Assembly (NCBI GenBank): GCA_934573855.1
Contig: CAKTMF010000007.1
Location: forward strand, 62,001-126,000
Direction of reading: 5' to 3'
DNA length: 64,000 nucleotides
Source: an uncultured Oscillospiraceae bacterium
Lineage (GTDB): Bacteria; Bacillota; Clostridia; Oscillospirales; Oscillospiraceae
The position numbers were made by a program, and so were the translations under genes. Of this stretch, positions 52,612 to 60,739 are shown one piece after another. The notes under the pieces were generated by a model. The model saw nothing but the letters and a program-made list of their open reading frames with translations. It was not told where the DNA came from and did not search any database. Every line of letters starts with the position of its first letter. Position 1 is the first letter of the stretch.

Positions 52612-53691
52612 TTGAAGAAAGAGATATTTACTCCCGGCAGAACGGAGCTTGCCGGCAACCATACAGATCATCAGCGCGGCCGCATACTGGCATCGGCTGT
52701 GGACCGCGGGCTTTACGCGCACTGCGAGGTGAACGGCAGCCGCATCATACATGTCAAGTCCGAGGGCTTCGACGCGTTCGACGTGCGCACCTATCATACG
52801 AGCGTACACACCGCCGAATTCGGCACCCCCAAGGCGCTGGTGCGCGGCATGACGGCGTCGTTTCTGGAGCTGGGGCTGAACGTGGGCGGCTTTGACGCCG
52901 AGATAAGAAGCACCCTCCCCTCCGGCTCGGGACTCAGCTCGTCGGCGGCCTTCGCGGTGCTTATCGGGCGCATACTCAACGAGCTTTTCAACGACGGTCA
53001 GGTCGACCCGCTGGTGATCGCCCGCGCCGCGCAGCAGGCCGAAAACACCTTCTTCGGCAAGCCCTGCGGCCTGATGGATCAGCTGACCTGCTCGCTGGGG
53101 CATACCGTTTATGTGGATTTCAGCACCAACGAGATCGAGCCGATACACGCGGACTTCTCCACCATGGGGCTCACCCTCTGCCTCACCGACACCGGCGGCA
53201 GCCACGCGGGGCTTGACAGCTCCTATGCCCGTATCCCTTCGGACATGGTGCTCATCGCGAACCTCTTCGATAAGGGCGTGCTGGGCGACGTGGACCCGGC
53301 GGAGTTTCGCGCAAAGGGCTGGGACCCCTCCAACAGGCCCGTCCGCCGCGCAATGCATTTCTTTGACGAGAACGAGCGCGTGCCGAAAATGCGAGACGCG
53401 CTGAAAAACGGCGACAGCGCCGAATATCTCCGTCTAATGAACGAGTCGGGGCGCTCCTCGGAGCGGCTGCTGAACAACATCATCACCAGCGCCACCGGCG
53501 ACACGAAGCTCGCCCAGGGGCTTGAGCTGAGCGAAAAGCTGCTGAGCGGAAAGGGCGCGTGGCGCGTTCACGGCGGCGGCTTTGCCGGGTGCGTGCAGGC
53601 GCTCATGCCCACGGACTATTTCCCCGAGTACAAGGCGCGCATGGAGGAGAAGTTCGGCGCGGACTCCTGCCGCGAGATAAAATTGGTATAA
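52612..53691 (+). CDS. galK: Galactokinase (GHMP family)
   Basis: A 359-residue sugar kinase. EIFTPGRTELAGNHTDHQRG is the substrate motif (GRVNLIGEHTDY in E. coli), LPSGSGLSSSAAFAVLIG the ATP motif and GKPCGLMDQLTC carries the catalytic Asp. Phosphorylates galactose in the Leloir pathway. The Glu of GEHTD is Asn here, a variant common in Clostridia. TTG is taken as start because GGAGGAGG sits 8 bp upstream and the promoter lies past the alternative TTG 60 bp earlier. No galT/galE nearby. Followed by a large repeat element. Confidence 0.88.
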   Translation: MKKEIFTPGRTELAGNHTDHQRGRILASAVDRGLYAHCEVNGSRIIHVKSEGFDAFDVRTYHTSVHTAEFGTPKALVRGMTASFLELGLNVGGFDAEIRSTLPSGSGLSSSAAFAVLIGRILNELFNDGQVDPLVIARAAQQAENTFFGKPCGLMDQLTCSLGHTVYVDFSTNEIEPIHADFSTMGLTLCLTDTGGSHAGLDSSYARIPSDMVLIANLFDKGVLGDVDPAEFRAKGWDPSNRPVRRAMHFFDENERVPKMRDALKNGDSAEYLRLMNESGRSSERLLNNIITSATGDTKLAQGLELSEKLLSGKGAWRVHGGGFAGCVQALMPTDYFPEYKARMEEKFGADSCREIKLV

Positions 53692-53701
53692 GCGTACCCC
53701 A

Positions 53702-53973
53702 GCCGGCGGAGACCTGCGTCTCCGCCGGCGTCAGCTTGTCAAAAAAGTTCATTTGAACTTTTTTGACTGCGCTTCTCCTGCCGAGCATTTTGAAGCCTTC
53801 AAAATGCTGCTTTGCTCAAAAGTCTTGATTGATCAAGCCTTTTGACGGCAGGTTATTGTACCGCGAGGCGGGTCTTGCCCCCTCGCGCTCCCCCGCGGCT
53901 CTGTCTCAGTGTGTAGCGGGATGAGTTTTTTGACAGCCTCAAACCGGCGGAGACCTGCGTCTCCGCCGGTTTT
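53702..53973. repeat. MITE-like element of nested palindromes
   Basis: Bounded by two identical 26-bp hairpins (53703-53728, 53944-53969; arms CCGGCGGAGAC / GTCTCCGCCGG). Inside: a 14-bp stem GTCAAAAAAGTTCA / TGAACTTTTTTGAC (53738-53767); a three-way junction with outer CCTGCCG / CGGCAGG (53777, 53846) enclosing AGCATTTTGAAG / CTTCAAAATGCT (53784-53808) and TCAAAAG.CTTGAT / ATCAAG.CTTTTGA (53816-53845); a CGCGAGG / CCTCGCG stem (53862, 53881). GTCAAAAAA left and TTTTTTGAC right, next to the hairpins, make the ends imperfect inverted repeats. No ORF. Confidence 0.75.
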
Positions 53974-53975
53974 TT
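53941..53975 (+). terminator. Terminator formed by right hairpin of the repeat element
   Basis: 14-bp stem AAACCGGCGGAGAC / GTCTCCGCCGGTTT, loop CTGC, followed by TTT. Likely ends transcription from galK. Confidence 0.8.
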
Positions 53976-54011
53976 ATGCCTTGTGCCATGAAAAAGTGGC
54001 CTGATTTCAAA

Positions 54012-54040
54012 TTGCTTCACACCTGCGCCGGCCTTATAAT
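54012..54040 (+). promoter_or_regulatory. HTH-regulator gene promoter
   Basis: TTGCTT-N17-TATAAT, 40 bp upstream of the start codon. Confidence 0.8.
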
Positions 54041-54079
54041 ATACCCAGACCTGCAGGAACGATCTGAAAGGAGCCACAC

Positions 54080-54538
54080 ATGAAAAACACCGGAAAATAC
54101 TATCTCATAAACCATCTCGTAATGATCACCGGCCTCACCGACCGGACGATACGCAGCTATATTGCCTCCGGCATACTTCAGGGGGAGAAGATAAACGGCC
54201 TCTGGCACTTCACTCCGGAGCAGACGGAGAGCTTCATCGCCCACCCCGCAGTGCGCCCGAGCATACAGGCAAAGCAGCACGCCGCCATATACGACTTCCT
54301 CCTCGACGACGCGAAGGCCGGGTGCGAGGCGTGTGTAATACTCGATTTTCCCGGGGAGGACGAAAAGAAGCTCGCGGAGTATTTCTGCTATAACATAAAC
54401 GGCGGAAGCTTCGGGAAGATACGCTTTTCCTTCAGCGGCATGGGCAAGTCGCCGAGAGTCATCCTGACGGGCGACACTGCCGGCGTTATGCGTTTGGTCA
54501 ACGGCTATATGCGCGAGCATCACCCGGACGAGGCCTGA
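54080..54538 (+). CDS. MerR/excisionase-type HTH regulator
   Basis: A 152-residue protein. Winged HTH at the N terminus: YYLINHLVMITGLTDRTIRS and YIASGILQGEKINGLWHFTP (about 7-55). The rest (70-152) is an alpha/beta domain with ACVILDFPGEDEKKLAEYFC and no recognised ligand motif. ATG follows GAAAGGAGCC. It is a single gene with its own promoter and terminator. Target unknown. Confidence 0.8.
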   Translation: MKNTGKYYLINHLVMITGLTDRTIRSYIASGILQGEKINGLWHFTPEQTESFIAHPAVRPSIQAKQHAAIYDFLLDDAKAGCEACVILDFPGEDEKKLAEYFCYNINGGSFGKIRFSFSGMGKSPRVILTGDTAGVMRLVNGYMREHHPDEA

Positions 54539-54602
54539 CGGCACCTCGATTACGCCGCGGGAGAGGACAGCCCTTCCCGCACATATACGGATATTTTTAC
54601 GG

Positions 54603-54629
54603 GGGCGGCCGAGGCCGCCCTCTTTTTTT
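54603..54629 (+). terminator. Terminator after HTH gene
   Basis: 8-bp GC stem GGGCGGCC / GGCCGCCC, loop GA, followed by TCTTTTTTTG. Confidence 0.88.
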
Positions 54630-54652
54630 GTTATAATTCTCACGATTAACTC

Positions 54653-54681
54653 TTGCGGAATGTTGAATATTCTGTTAAAAT
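54653..54681 (+). promoter_or_regulatory. Promoter of the FAD oxidoreductase operon
   Basis: TTGCGG-N17-TAAAAT with TGT directly before the -10 box. Confidence 0.75.
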
Positions 54682-54748
54682 CAAAGCTGTGGTACAACCA
54701 CAAAAAAACGTGCATTAATTTTTGATATAGAAACGGAGGAATAAAACC

Positions 54749-56296
54749 ATGCCCAAGTATGACGTAGTGGTCGTCGGCGCCGGCAACGGCGGTCTGTCTG
54801 CGGCCTGCTATCTTGCCACGGAAGGCAAGAAGGTCCTGGTGCTGGAAAAGCACAATCTCCCCGGCGGCTGTGCCACAAGCTTCAAGCGCGGCGAGTACGA
54901 GTTTGAGGCGACCCTTCACGAGCTGTGCCAGATGGGCGACGGCAAGGAGGGCCGCCCCCTCGGCGCGGTGAGAAAGCTGCTCGACGGCAGATACAAGCTC
55001 GACGTCGAGTGGATGTCCGCAAACGAATCCTTCGCATCCGTCGCCACCGACCCTGACGGCTTCAATGTCGCCATGCCGGCCGGAGTGCAGAACTTCATCG
55101 ACGAGATGGAGCGGCAGGTCCCCGGCTCGCGCGAGTCCATGACCACGGTGATGGAGCTGGGCCGCATGCTGCACGACGGCGTCGACTGGCTTGCGGAGCG
55201 CCACAACGAGCCGAACCCACCCCAGAAGGTCGAAATGCTGCTCAAGTATTACGACCTCATGCGCGTCGTCCCCGTCCCCTGCGAGGAAATGCTCGACCGT
55301 ATCGGCGTCCCCGAAAAGGCGAAGCGGATATTCGAGTCCTACTGGACGTATGTGGCCTCGGACTCCACGGAGATGAGCTTCGCGGTCTACACCTACATGA
55401 CCTATGTCTACCTTACCCAGCTGCCGTGGTTCGCCAAGAACCGCAGCCACGAGATATCCCTCGCCTTCGACAAGCGCATACGCGAGCTGGGCGGCGACAT
55501 CTGGTACAATACCGAGGTAAAGCGTATCGACGTCAGAAATAACGAGGTCAGGGGCGTGGAGCTTGCCTCCGGCGAGTACATAGAGTGCGGCCGCGTTATC
55601 TCCAACCTCATGCCCCATGTGGTGTTCGACCGCATGGTGGACCACAGCGAGATACCCGAGCGCGACCTGAGAGCCATGAACGCGAGACGCCTCGCGCAGG
55701 CCGCCTTTACCGTGTATCTCGGGCTTGACGCCTCCGTGGAGGAGATCGGGCTTAAAAATTACGACACCTTCATGCGCCATAATCCCGATAACCGCGCGCA
55801 GTGGCTCTCCTCCAACAGTATCGAGACCCACAGGGACATCACCGTCACCAACCTCTGCGCCGCCTACCCCGAGGCCGCGGGCGAGGGACGCGCGTTCCTC
55901 CAGTTCTCCAAGTTCTACGACGGCGACGCCTTCGAGAACATCACCGAGGAGGAGTATTTCAAGGTCAAGGACCGCATAGCCCGCGAGTGCGTCGAGCGCT
56001 ATGAGGAAGTCACCGGCTGCGACCTGCAGAGCCACATCGAGGAGATAGTCGTCGCCTCCCCCATGACATGGGCGCGCTATCTCGGCACCCCCAGGGGCGA
56101 CGTGTACGGCTACTATCCCAGCACATGGGACGGCATGTTCCCGCGCGTTCAGTCCGGCCACCACGAGGACTACACCATAAAGGGCCTGCGCTTCGTCGGC
56201 GGACACGGCACCCAAATGGACGGCTATTCTCAGGCATATCTCTCCGGCGCCGAGCAGGCGAGATATATGCTTCTCGACATGAAGGAGGGCAAGTAA
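54749..56296 (+). CDS. CrtI/phytoene-desaturase-like FAD oxidoreductase
   Basis: A 515-residue flavoprotein. The N-terminal Rossmann motif is YDVVVVGAGNGGLSAACYLA with LVLEKHNLPGGCATSFKRG; the C-terminal FAD-binding piece is LRFVGGHGTQMDGYSQAYLS. Central parts are all-helical plus sheet, as in NAD(P)/FAD amine-oxidase-like and CrtI-like proteins. No carotenoid gene is nearby, so a different substrate is expected. It is followed immediately by a 2Fe-2S flavoprotein reductase, which could feed it electrons. The ribosome site is CGGAGG. Reaction unknown. Confidence 0.85.
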   Translation: MPKYDVVVVGAGNGGLSAACYLATEGKKVLVLEKHNLPGGCATSFKRGEYEFEATLHELCQMGDGKEGRPLGAVRKLLDGRYKLDVEWMSANESFASVATDPDGFNVAMPAGVQNFIDEMERQVPGSRESMTTVMELGRMLHDGVDWLAERHNEPNPPQKVEMLLKYYDLMRVVPVPCEEMLDRIGVPEKAKRIFESYWTYVASDSTEMSFAVYTYMTYVYLTQLPWFAKNRSHEISLAFDKRIRELGGDIWYNTEVKRIDVRNNEVRGVELASGEYIECGRVISNLMPHVVFDRMVDHSEIPERDLRAMNARRLAQAAFTVYLGLDASVEEIGLKNYDTFMRHNPDNRAQWLSSNSIETHRDITVTNLCAAYPEAAGEGRAFLQFSKFYDGDAFENITEEEYFKVKDRIARECVERYEEVTGCDLQSHIEEIVVASPMTWARYLGTPRGDVYGYYPSTWDGMFPRVQSGHHEDYTIKGLRFVGGHGTQMDGYSQAYLSGAEQARYMLLDMKEGK

Positions 56297-57523
56297 ATGG
56301 CCAAGTATAATTACGATAAAAAGGTCCTCAAGGGCCTGACTCCGTTCCCGTTCCTCGGTGAGGTCGCGACGCGCACCAAGGCCATCGAGGCCGCGCCTGC
56401 CGACCTGCCCAAGTCCATATATAACCCCAACATCCTCGCGAAGCGCCTGCACCCCGCCGTGCAGCACTGCGTTATCGCGAAGGTCGTCGATCACGGCGGC
56501 GCAAAGAGCTTCACTCTCGTCCCCAACGCCGCGAAGGGTACGACGGAGATGGCGTATTTCCGCGCGAGCCAGTATGTGTCCGTCGCGCTCGATATCGACG
56601 GCGCTCCGGTGAACAAGCCCTATACCATCCGCTCGAACCCCAGGGACGCTCTCGGCGCCGAGAATACCAGCTACACCCTCACCGTCAAGCTCACCGAGCC
56701 CTCATATGCCTCAAGTCACATCCTCACCACATGGAAGGAGGGCGACGAGGTCGACATCTCCGGCCCTCTCGGCGACTTCTACTATCAGGATCTCCGCGAC
56801 GCGAAGAGCGTCATAGCCATCGCGGGCGGCTCGGGCATCACGCCGTTCTACTCCATGGCGGCCGCCATCGCCGACGGTATCGAGGACTTTGACATGACCA
56901 TCCTCTACGGCAGCCGCACCGCGGACGCCATACTCCTCAAGGACGAGATCGAGGAGCTGGCCGCGCGCTCGAACGGCCGCGTGAAGGTCGTCCATGTCCT
57001 CTCCCACGAGGAGCGCGAGGGCTATGAGCATGGCTTCATCACCGCGGAGCTTATAAAGAAATACGCGCCCGAGGGCGACTACTCCGTCCTCATGTGCGGC
57101 CCCAAGGCCATGTATGTATTCGGCGAGGGCGAGTGCAAAAAGCTCGGCCTCCCCAAGCGCCGCTACCGCATGGAGATGTCCGGCGACTATATGGGCGCGG
57201 TGAACAACGCCGACTTCCCCAAGGACAAGGCCGGCAAGGAATTCAGCCTCACCGTGGATATCCGCGGCAGCAAGCAGACCGTCCCCTGCAAGGCGGACGA
57301 GACGCTGCTGTGGGCGATGGAAAAGGCCGGGATCAAGGCTCCCTCCCACTGCCGCAGCGGCGAGTGCGGCTGGTGCCACTCCCGTCTCGTCTCCGGCGAG
57401 TTCTACTGCCCCAAGGATGCAGACGGCCGCAGGCTCGCCGACAAGAAATTCGGCTGGATACACCCCTGCTGCACCTACCCCATGAGCGACATGGAGATAC
57501 AGGTCTACCCCACCGAACAGTAA
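56297..57523 (+). CDS. 2Fe-2S and FAD/NAD(P)H reductase
   Basis: A 408-residue protein. A helical N-terminal 70 residues, then FAD domain with KPYTIRSNPRDALG (RxYS-type site), NAD domain with VIAIAGGSGITPFYSMAAAI (about 175-195) and a C-terminal plant-type ferredoxin with CRSGECGWCHSRLVSGEFYC (quoted partly) and HPCCTYP. The ligands are C-x4-C-x2-C and a distant Cys. It transfers electrons between NAD(P)H and a partner, probably the protein just upstream (ATG starts after its stop). It has a paralogue at 63085-64000. Confidence 0.88.
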   Translation: MAKYNYDKKVLKGLTPFPFLGEVATRTKAIEAAPADLPKSIYNPNILAKRLHPAVQHCVIAKVVDHGGAKSFTLVPNAAKGTTEMAYFRASQYVSVALDIDGAPVNKPYTIRSNPRDALGAENTSYTLTVKLTEPSYASSHILTTWKEGDEVDISGPLGDFYYQDLRDAKSVIAIAGGSGITPFYSMAAAIADGIEDFDMTILYGSRTADAILLKDEIEELAARSNGRVKVVHVLSHEEREGYEHGFITAELIKKYAPEGDYSVLMCGPKAMYVFGEGECKKLGLPKRRYRMEMSGDYMGAVNNADFPKDKAGKEFSLTVDIRGSKQTVPCKADETLLWAMEKAGIKAPSHCRSGECGWCHSRLVSGEFYCPKDADGRRLADKKFGWIHPCCTYPMSDMEIQVYPTEQ

Positions 57524-57531
57524 TAAAAACC

Positions 57532-57565
57532 CGGTATCCCCTCAGCTGAGACTGAGGGGATACCG
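57532..57565 (+). other. 14-bp stem hairpin between the reductase and hydrolase genes
   Basis: CGGTATCCCCTCAG / CTGAGGGGATACCG, loop CTGAGA, no T run, directly followed by the ribosome site CGGAGG of the next gene. A processing or attenuation site is more likely than a terminator. Confidence 0.7.
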
Positions 57566-57579
57566 AACGGAGGATACAT

Positions 57580-59568
57580 ATGAAAACAAAAACCGCATCC
57601 GTACTGCTGGCGGTGCTTATCGCGGCGGTATTCGTGTGCATGATATTCGCAAACTCCATCCAGACCGCGAACGGCAGCGTCGCCGTCACCGAGGGCTTTA
57701 TCGAGTCGAACGCCGGCGACCTTGCCTATAAGCTCTATACCCCCAAGACCGCCACGGCCGACAGCCCCGCGCCCGGCGTGCTGCTGCTCCACGGCTATCA
57801 GAACGACCACGAGACCTGCGCGGCCTACGCCATCGAGCTTGCCCGCCGGGGCGTGGTGGTGCTTGCCATCGACGAATACGGCCACGGCTCGACACGTACC
57901 GGGCTTCTCAGCCGCGGCTATGTGAACCACAAGGTCACTGTGAACTACGGCGAGGACAGCGAGGCCGACGGCACCTTCGTCACCATCGGCGGCCAGATCC
58001 GTTACAGGGTCATGATGAACTTCTCGAACCTCTCCTTCTTTGACGAACACTACGTCACCGACTCGGACGGCAACCGCCTCACGGACAGCTCCTGCGGCGG
58101 AATCAGCGCCTACGCCGTGCTGGCGAGCATGCCCAATGTCGACTCCTCCCGCCTGGGCGTGAGCGGACACTCCATGGGTACATGGTCGAGCTGGAGCGTG
58201 GCCGCGGCCTACTCCGGCACTGAGATAGAGCCGAAGGCGACCGTCCTCCAGTGCGGCGAGCTGTTCACCGACGACGCCTACGACACCGAAAAGTACCACT
58301 TCAACAACGTGCTGCTCCTTCAGGCAAAGTACGACGAATTCAGCTATTTCCGCGACTACGGCATGGTGGTGGACGATGAGCTGCTCAAGTCAGACCTGCG
58401 CACCGGCTTCCTCGGCACCGACGCCGCCAACGCCGCGTGGAACACCACCTTCGGCTCCTTCGAGGACGGCACCGCCCGCCGCATGGAGCTGCTCAATACC
58501 AACCACCGCCTCACCACCCATAACGCTCACGGCCTCGCCGCGGCGCTCGAGTGGTTCGACACCGCGCTCGATATGGACACGGCGCTCGCGCCCACGGACC
58601 AGGTCGCGATGGTCAAGGAGCGGCTCGTGCTGCTCGCCATGCTCTGCGCCATCGCGGCGATGATACCGCTGATGGAGCTGCTGCTGAAGCTGCCCTTCTT
58701 CGCGAAGGCCGCGCAGCCCCTGCCGCCCGAGAGCGGGATAAAGACCCATGCAAAGTGGTGGCGCGGCGCGGTCATCACGGTGCTGCTCGCCTTTGCAAGC
58801 TATCCGTTCATGACTCAGCTCGGCCACGGTCTGCTGCCCCTGCCGGAGAAGATATTCCGCATGACGGTGGGCAACGGCTTTGTGGCGTGGTACGGCCTGC
58901 TCATCATCATTATGGTCGTGACCTCCGTTATCGGCTATAAGAAGGCGAAGAAGGCCGGCGCGGACGACGGCTGGTACAGCATGGGTCTCGGCTCCGCCGG
59001 GGCGCCGGACAGGATGAGCTGGAGCCTCCTCGGCCGCAGCGCGCTGCTGGCGCTGTGCATGCTGCTGCTCATGTATGTGCTGGTCAGCATATGCGAGACG
59101 GCGTTCAAGCTGGACTTCCGCTTCATATGGCCGTTCTTCAAGGGCTTCGATCTCACCCGCCTGGGCCAGTTCTGCGTGTATATCCCCATATTCGCGTTCT
59201 TCTTCATCATGAACAACAGCAAGATAATGGCGCTCGGCCGCAGCGAGGCCACCTACAGGCCCGGTCTGCGCGGCTTCCTCGGCTGCTGGTGGAGAAACGC
59301 GCTGATGATGGTGGGCGGCATACTGCTGCTGTGCCTGCTCGAGTACATCCCGTTCTTCATGAACATCGGCCCCGGCGCGGACCTGCTGTTCGGCTTCACC
59401 TTCGGCGGCCCGTTCATGTCGCTGATGATACTCTTCGTGCCGCAGGTCATCGTGTTCAGCGTCCTGTGTACCTACATCTACCGCCGCACAGGCAGCGTCT
59501 ACACCGGCGCGCTGCTCGTCTCCTCCATGGCCTGCTGGATAGTCACCGGCGGCTCGTCCATGATCTGA
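57580..59568 (+). CDS. Membrane-bound alpha/beta hydrolase
   Basis: A 662-residue protein. An N-terminal TM anchor (SVLLAVLIAAVFVCMIFANS) is followed by an alpha/beta hydrolase fold: GVLLLHGYQNDHETCAAYA (oxyanion region), LAIDEYGHGSTRTGLLSR and SGHSMGTWSSWSVA with nucleophile Ser (about residue 203). After about 345 residues there are seven or eight TMs (LVLLAMLCAIAAMIPLMELL, LLIIIMVVTSVIGYKKA and others). Lipase/peptidase-like activity at the cell surface is possible. Distances of 57 bp and a hairpin suggest partial co-expression with the reductase. Confidence 0.85.
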   Translation: MKTKTASVLLAVLIAAVFVCMIFANSIQTANGSVAVTEGFIESNAGDLAYKLYTPKTATADSPAPGVLLLHGYQNDHETCAAYAIELARRGVVVLAIDEYGHGSTRTGLLSRGYVNHKVTVNYGEDSEADGTFVTIGGQIRYRVMMNFSNLSFFDEHYVTDSDGNRLTDSSCGGISAYAVLASMPNVDSSRLGVSGHSMGTWSSWSVAAAYSGTEIEPKATVLQCGELFTDDAYDTEKYHFNNVLLLQAKYDEFSYFRDYGMVVDDELLKSDLRTGFLGTDAANAAWNTTFGSFEDGTARRMELLNTNHRLTTHNAHGLAAALEWFDTALDMDTALAPTDQVAMVKERLVLLAMLCAIAAMIPLMELLLKLPFFAKAAQPLPPESGIKTHAKWWRGAVITVLLAFASYPFMTQLGHGLLPLPEKIFRMTVGNGFVAWYGLLIIIMVVTSVIGYKKAKKAGADDGWYSMGLGSAGAPDRMSWSLLGRSALLALCMLLLMYVLVSICETAFKLDFRFIWPFFKGFDLTRLGQFCVYIPIFAFFFIMNNSKIMALGRSEATYRPGLRGFLGCWWRNALMMVGGILLLCLLEYIPFFMNIGPGADLLFGFTFGGPFMSLMILFVPQVIVFSVLCTYIYRRTGSVYTGALLVSSMACWIVTGGSSMI

Positions 59569-59582
59569 TCCGATATACACTT

Positions 59583-59615
59583 ATCCGGGAGGTGCTTGCA
59601 CCTCCCGGATTTATG
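59583..59615 (+). terminator. Terminator after the hydrolase
   Basis: 13-bp stem ATCCGGGAGGTGC / GCACCTCCCGGAT, loop TT. The T run is short (TTAT). Confidence 0.8.
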
Positions 59616-59624
59616 CTGTATAAT
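59596..59624 (+). promoter_or_regulatory. Promoter of the Nif11-like gene
   Basis: TTGCAC-N17-TATAAT. Its -35 overlaps the loop and 3' arm of the preceding terminator. Confidence 0.6.
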
Positions 59625-59658
59625 ACTGAGCTGCAAAAATGCGTTACAGGAGCGTCTT

Positions 59659-59985
59659 ATGAAAGAAAACGTCGGAAAATTTTTTGAGCTTCTGGACTCC
59701 GACCCCGGCGTCCGGCAGCGTCTTGACGAGGCTATAGCCAATTACCCCGGCTGTATCGACATCCGCGACGCCATGCTCAGCGAGACCATGCTGCCTCTGG
59801 CGCAGTCGCTGGGGCTTGAGTTCACGCTTGCGGAGCTTCGCGCCTACGAGACGCGCAAAAAGCTCTACTTTGAAGGCCCGGAAATGAAGAACCTGCCCGA
59901 GGGCGTGGATCAGTACGAAGCACCCGAGTACTGGCTCATCAGCCACGGCTGGGACTACGATACCGAGGGCATGGACAAAAAGTGA
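59659..59985 (+). CDS. Nif11-like small protein
   Basis: A 108-residue protein. VGKFFELLDSDPGVRQRLDE at the N terminus and MLPLAQSLGLEFTLAELRAY (about 45-64) follow the Nif11-domain pattern, as in RiPP leader peptides and nif-linked proteins. After the domain come 40 residues, acidic and aromatic (YFEGPEMKNLPEGVDQYEAP), with no GG cleavage motif or Cys/Ser/Thr-rich core, and no maturase is nearby. So it is probably not a RiPP precursor. GCGTTACAGGAGCG precedes the ATG. Confidence 0.7.
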   Translation: MKENVGKFFELLDSDPGVRQRLDEAIANYPGCIDIRDAMLSETMLPLAQSLGLEFTLAELRAYETRKKLYFEGPEMKNLPEGVDQYEAPEYWLISHGWDYDTEGMDKK

Positions 59986-60102
59986 TCACGCCGCGCCGTC
60001 CTCGCCCTCCATCATGTCGTAATACTCGCTCTCCGAGGCGAAGAGACGGTAGCTCCCGTTTACCAGTCCGTAATATCCGTTTGCAGTGAAGTAGCCGCGC
60101 AT
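59986..60102 (-). CDS. 38-residue conserved-type mini-protein
   Basis: Minus-strand gene, 38 residues: MRGYFTANGYYGLVNGSYRL then FASESEYYDMMEGEDGAA. ATG at 60102 has GAAAGGAG 8 bp upstream, strong for such a small ORF. The pattern of an aromatic-rich core and acidic end resembles small orphan proteins seen in Clostridia. It is convergent with the Nif11-like gene, starting right after that gene's stop. No function known. Confidence 0.6.
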   Translation of the reverse strand: MRGYFTANGYYGLVNGSYRLFASESEYYDMMEGEDGAA

Positions 60103-60230
60103 AGCTGTGTTCTCCTTTCGGCTGTCCTTTATTCTGTGTGTATGATATCACGGACGGTGTACCATAAAACGGACTTTGAACGCCGCGCGGGACGCGGCGG
60201 AGCGGAGACTGCGGAAAGGGGAATGCTTCT

Positions 60231-60731
60231 ATGGACAGAATGTTGGCCGGAAATATCCTGGGGCTGCTCGGCTCCACGATGATGTCCCTCGCCGGGATAG
60301 TAAAGGACAAAAGGCGCCTGCTGCTGGTGATGTGCGTACAGTATGTGTTTCTGGGCAGTGCGAATTTCTGCCTCGGCGCGTATGCCGCGGTGGTCACATG
60401 CTTCTTCGGGATAGCGATGACCTTCCTCACGATGAACCAGCGCTTCGGCACCGTGATGAAAATACTGTTTTCCGCGGCGAATACGGTGGTTATCCTTGCC
60501 GTGAACAAGGCGGGACTCGTCGGGCTGCTGCCGCTGGTGTCGATGCTGATGTTCATCTGGGCGCTGGACGCGAAAAACACCGTGATACTCAAAACTGCCG
60601 TCGCCGCAGGTATGGTGATCTGGGCCGTGCATGACTTTTACTTCGGGAATTACACCACGTTCTGCTTTGATATAGTGACCTTCGTCACGAATATGATCGG
60701 CATTTGGCGTATCCGGCGCGGCGGAGAGTAG
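60231..60731 (+). CDS. YgjV-family membrane protein
   Basis: A 166-residue protein with about five membrane segments. NILGLLGSTMMSLAGIVKDK, VMCVQYVFLGSANFCLGAYA, MKILFSAANTVVILAVNKAG, LVSMLMFIWALDAK and FVTNMIGIWRIRRG match the YgjV inner-membrane family of unknown role. Upstream AAAGGGGAATG precedes ATG 60231. It is 8 bp before the NUDIX gene. Confidence 0.8.
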   Translation: MDRMLAGNILGLLGSTMMSLAGIVKDKRRLLLVMCVQYVFLGSANFCLGAYAAVVTCFFGIAMTFLTMNQRFGTVMKILFSAANTVVILAVNKAGLVGLLPLVSMLMFIWALDAKNTVILKTAVAAGMVIWAVHDFYFGNYTTFCFDIVTFVTNMIGIWRIRRGGE

Positions 60732-60739
60732 AGCGGCGC

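Larger units (their letters stand above)
53692..54079. other. 388-bp intergenic region dominated by palindromes
   Basis: No gene seen. It contains the nested-palindrome element (53702-53973) and the promoter of the following HTH gene (54012-54040). Confidence 0.85.

Noticed and set aside
59659..59985. RiPP precursor call for the Nif11-like gene
   Set aside because: No GG cleavage site, no Cys/Ser/Thr-rich core and no maturase or transporter nearby in the window.
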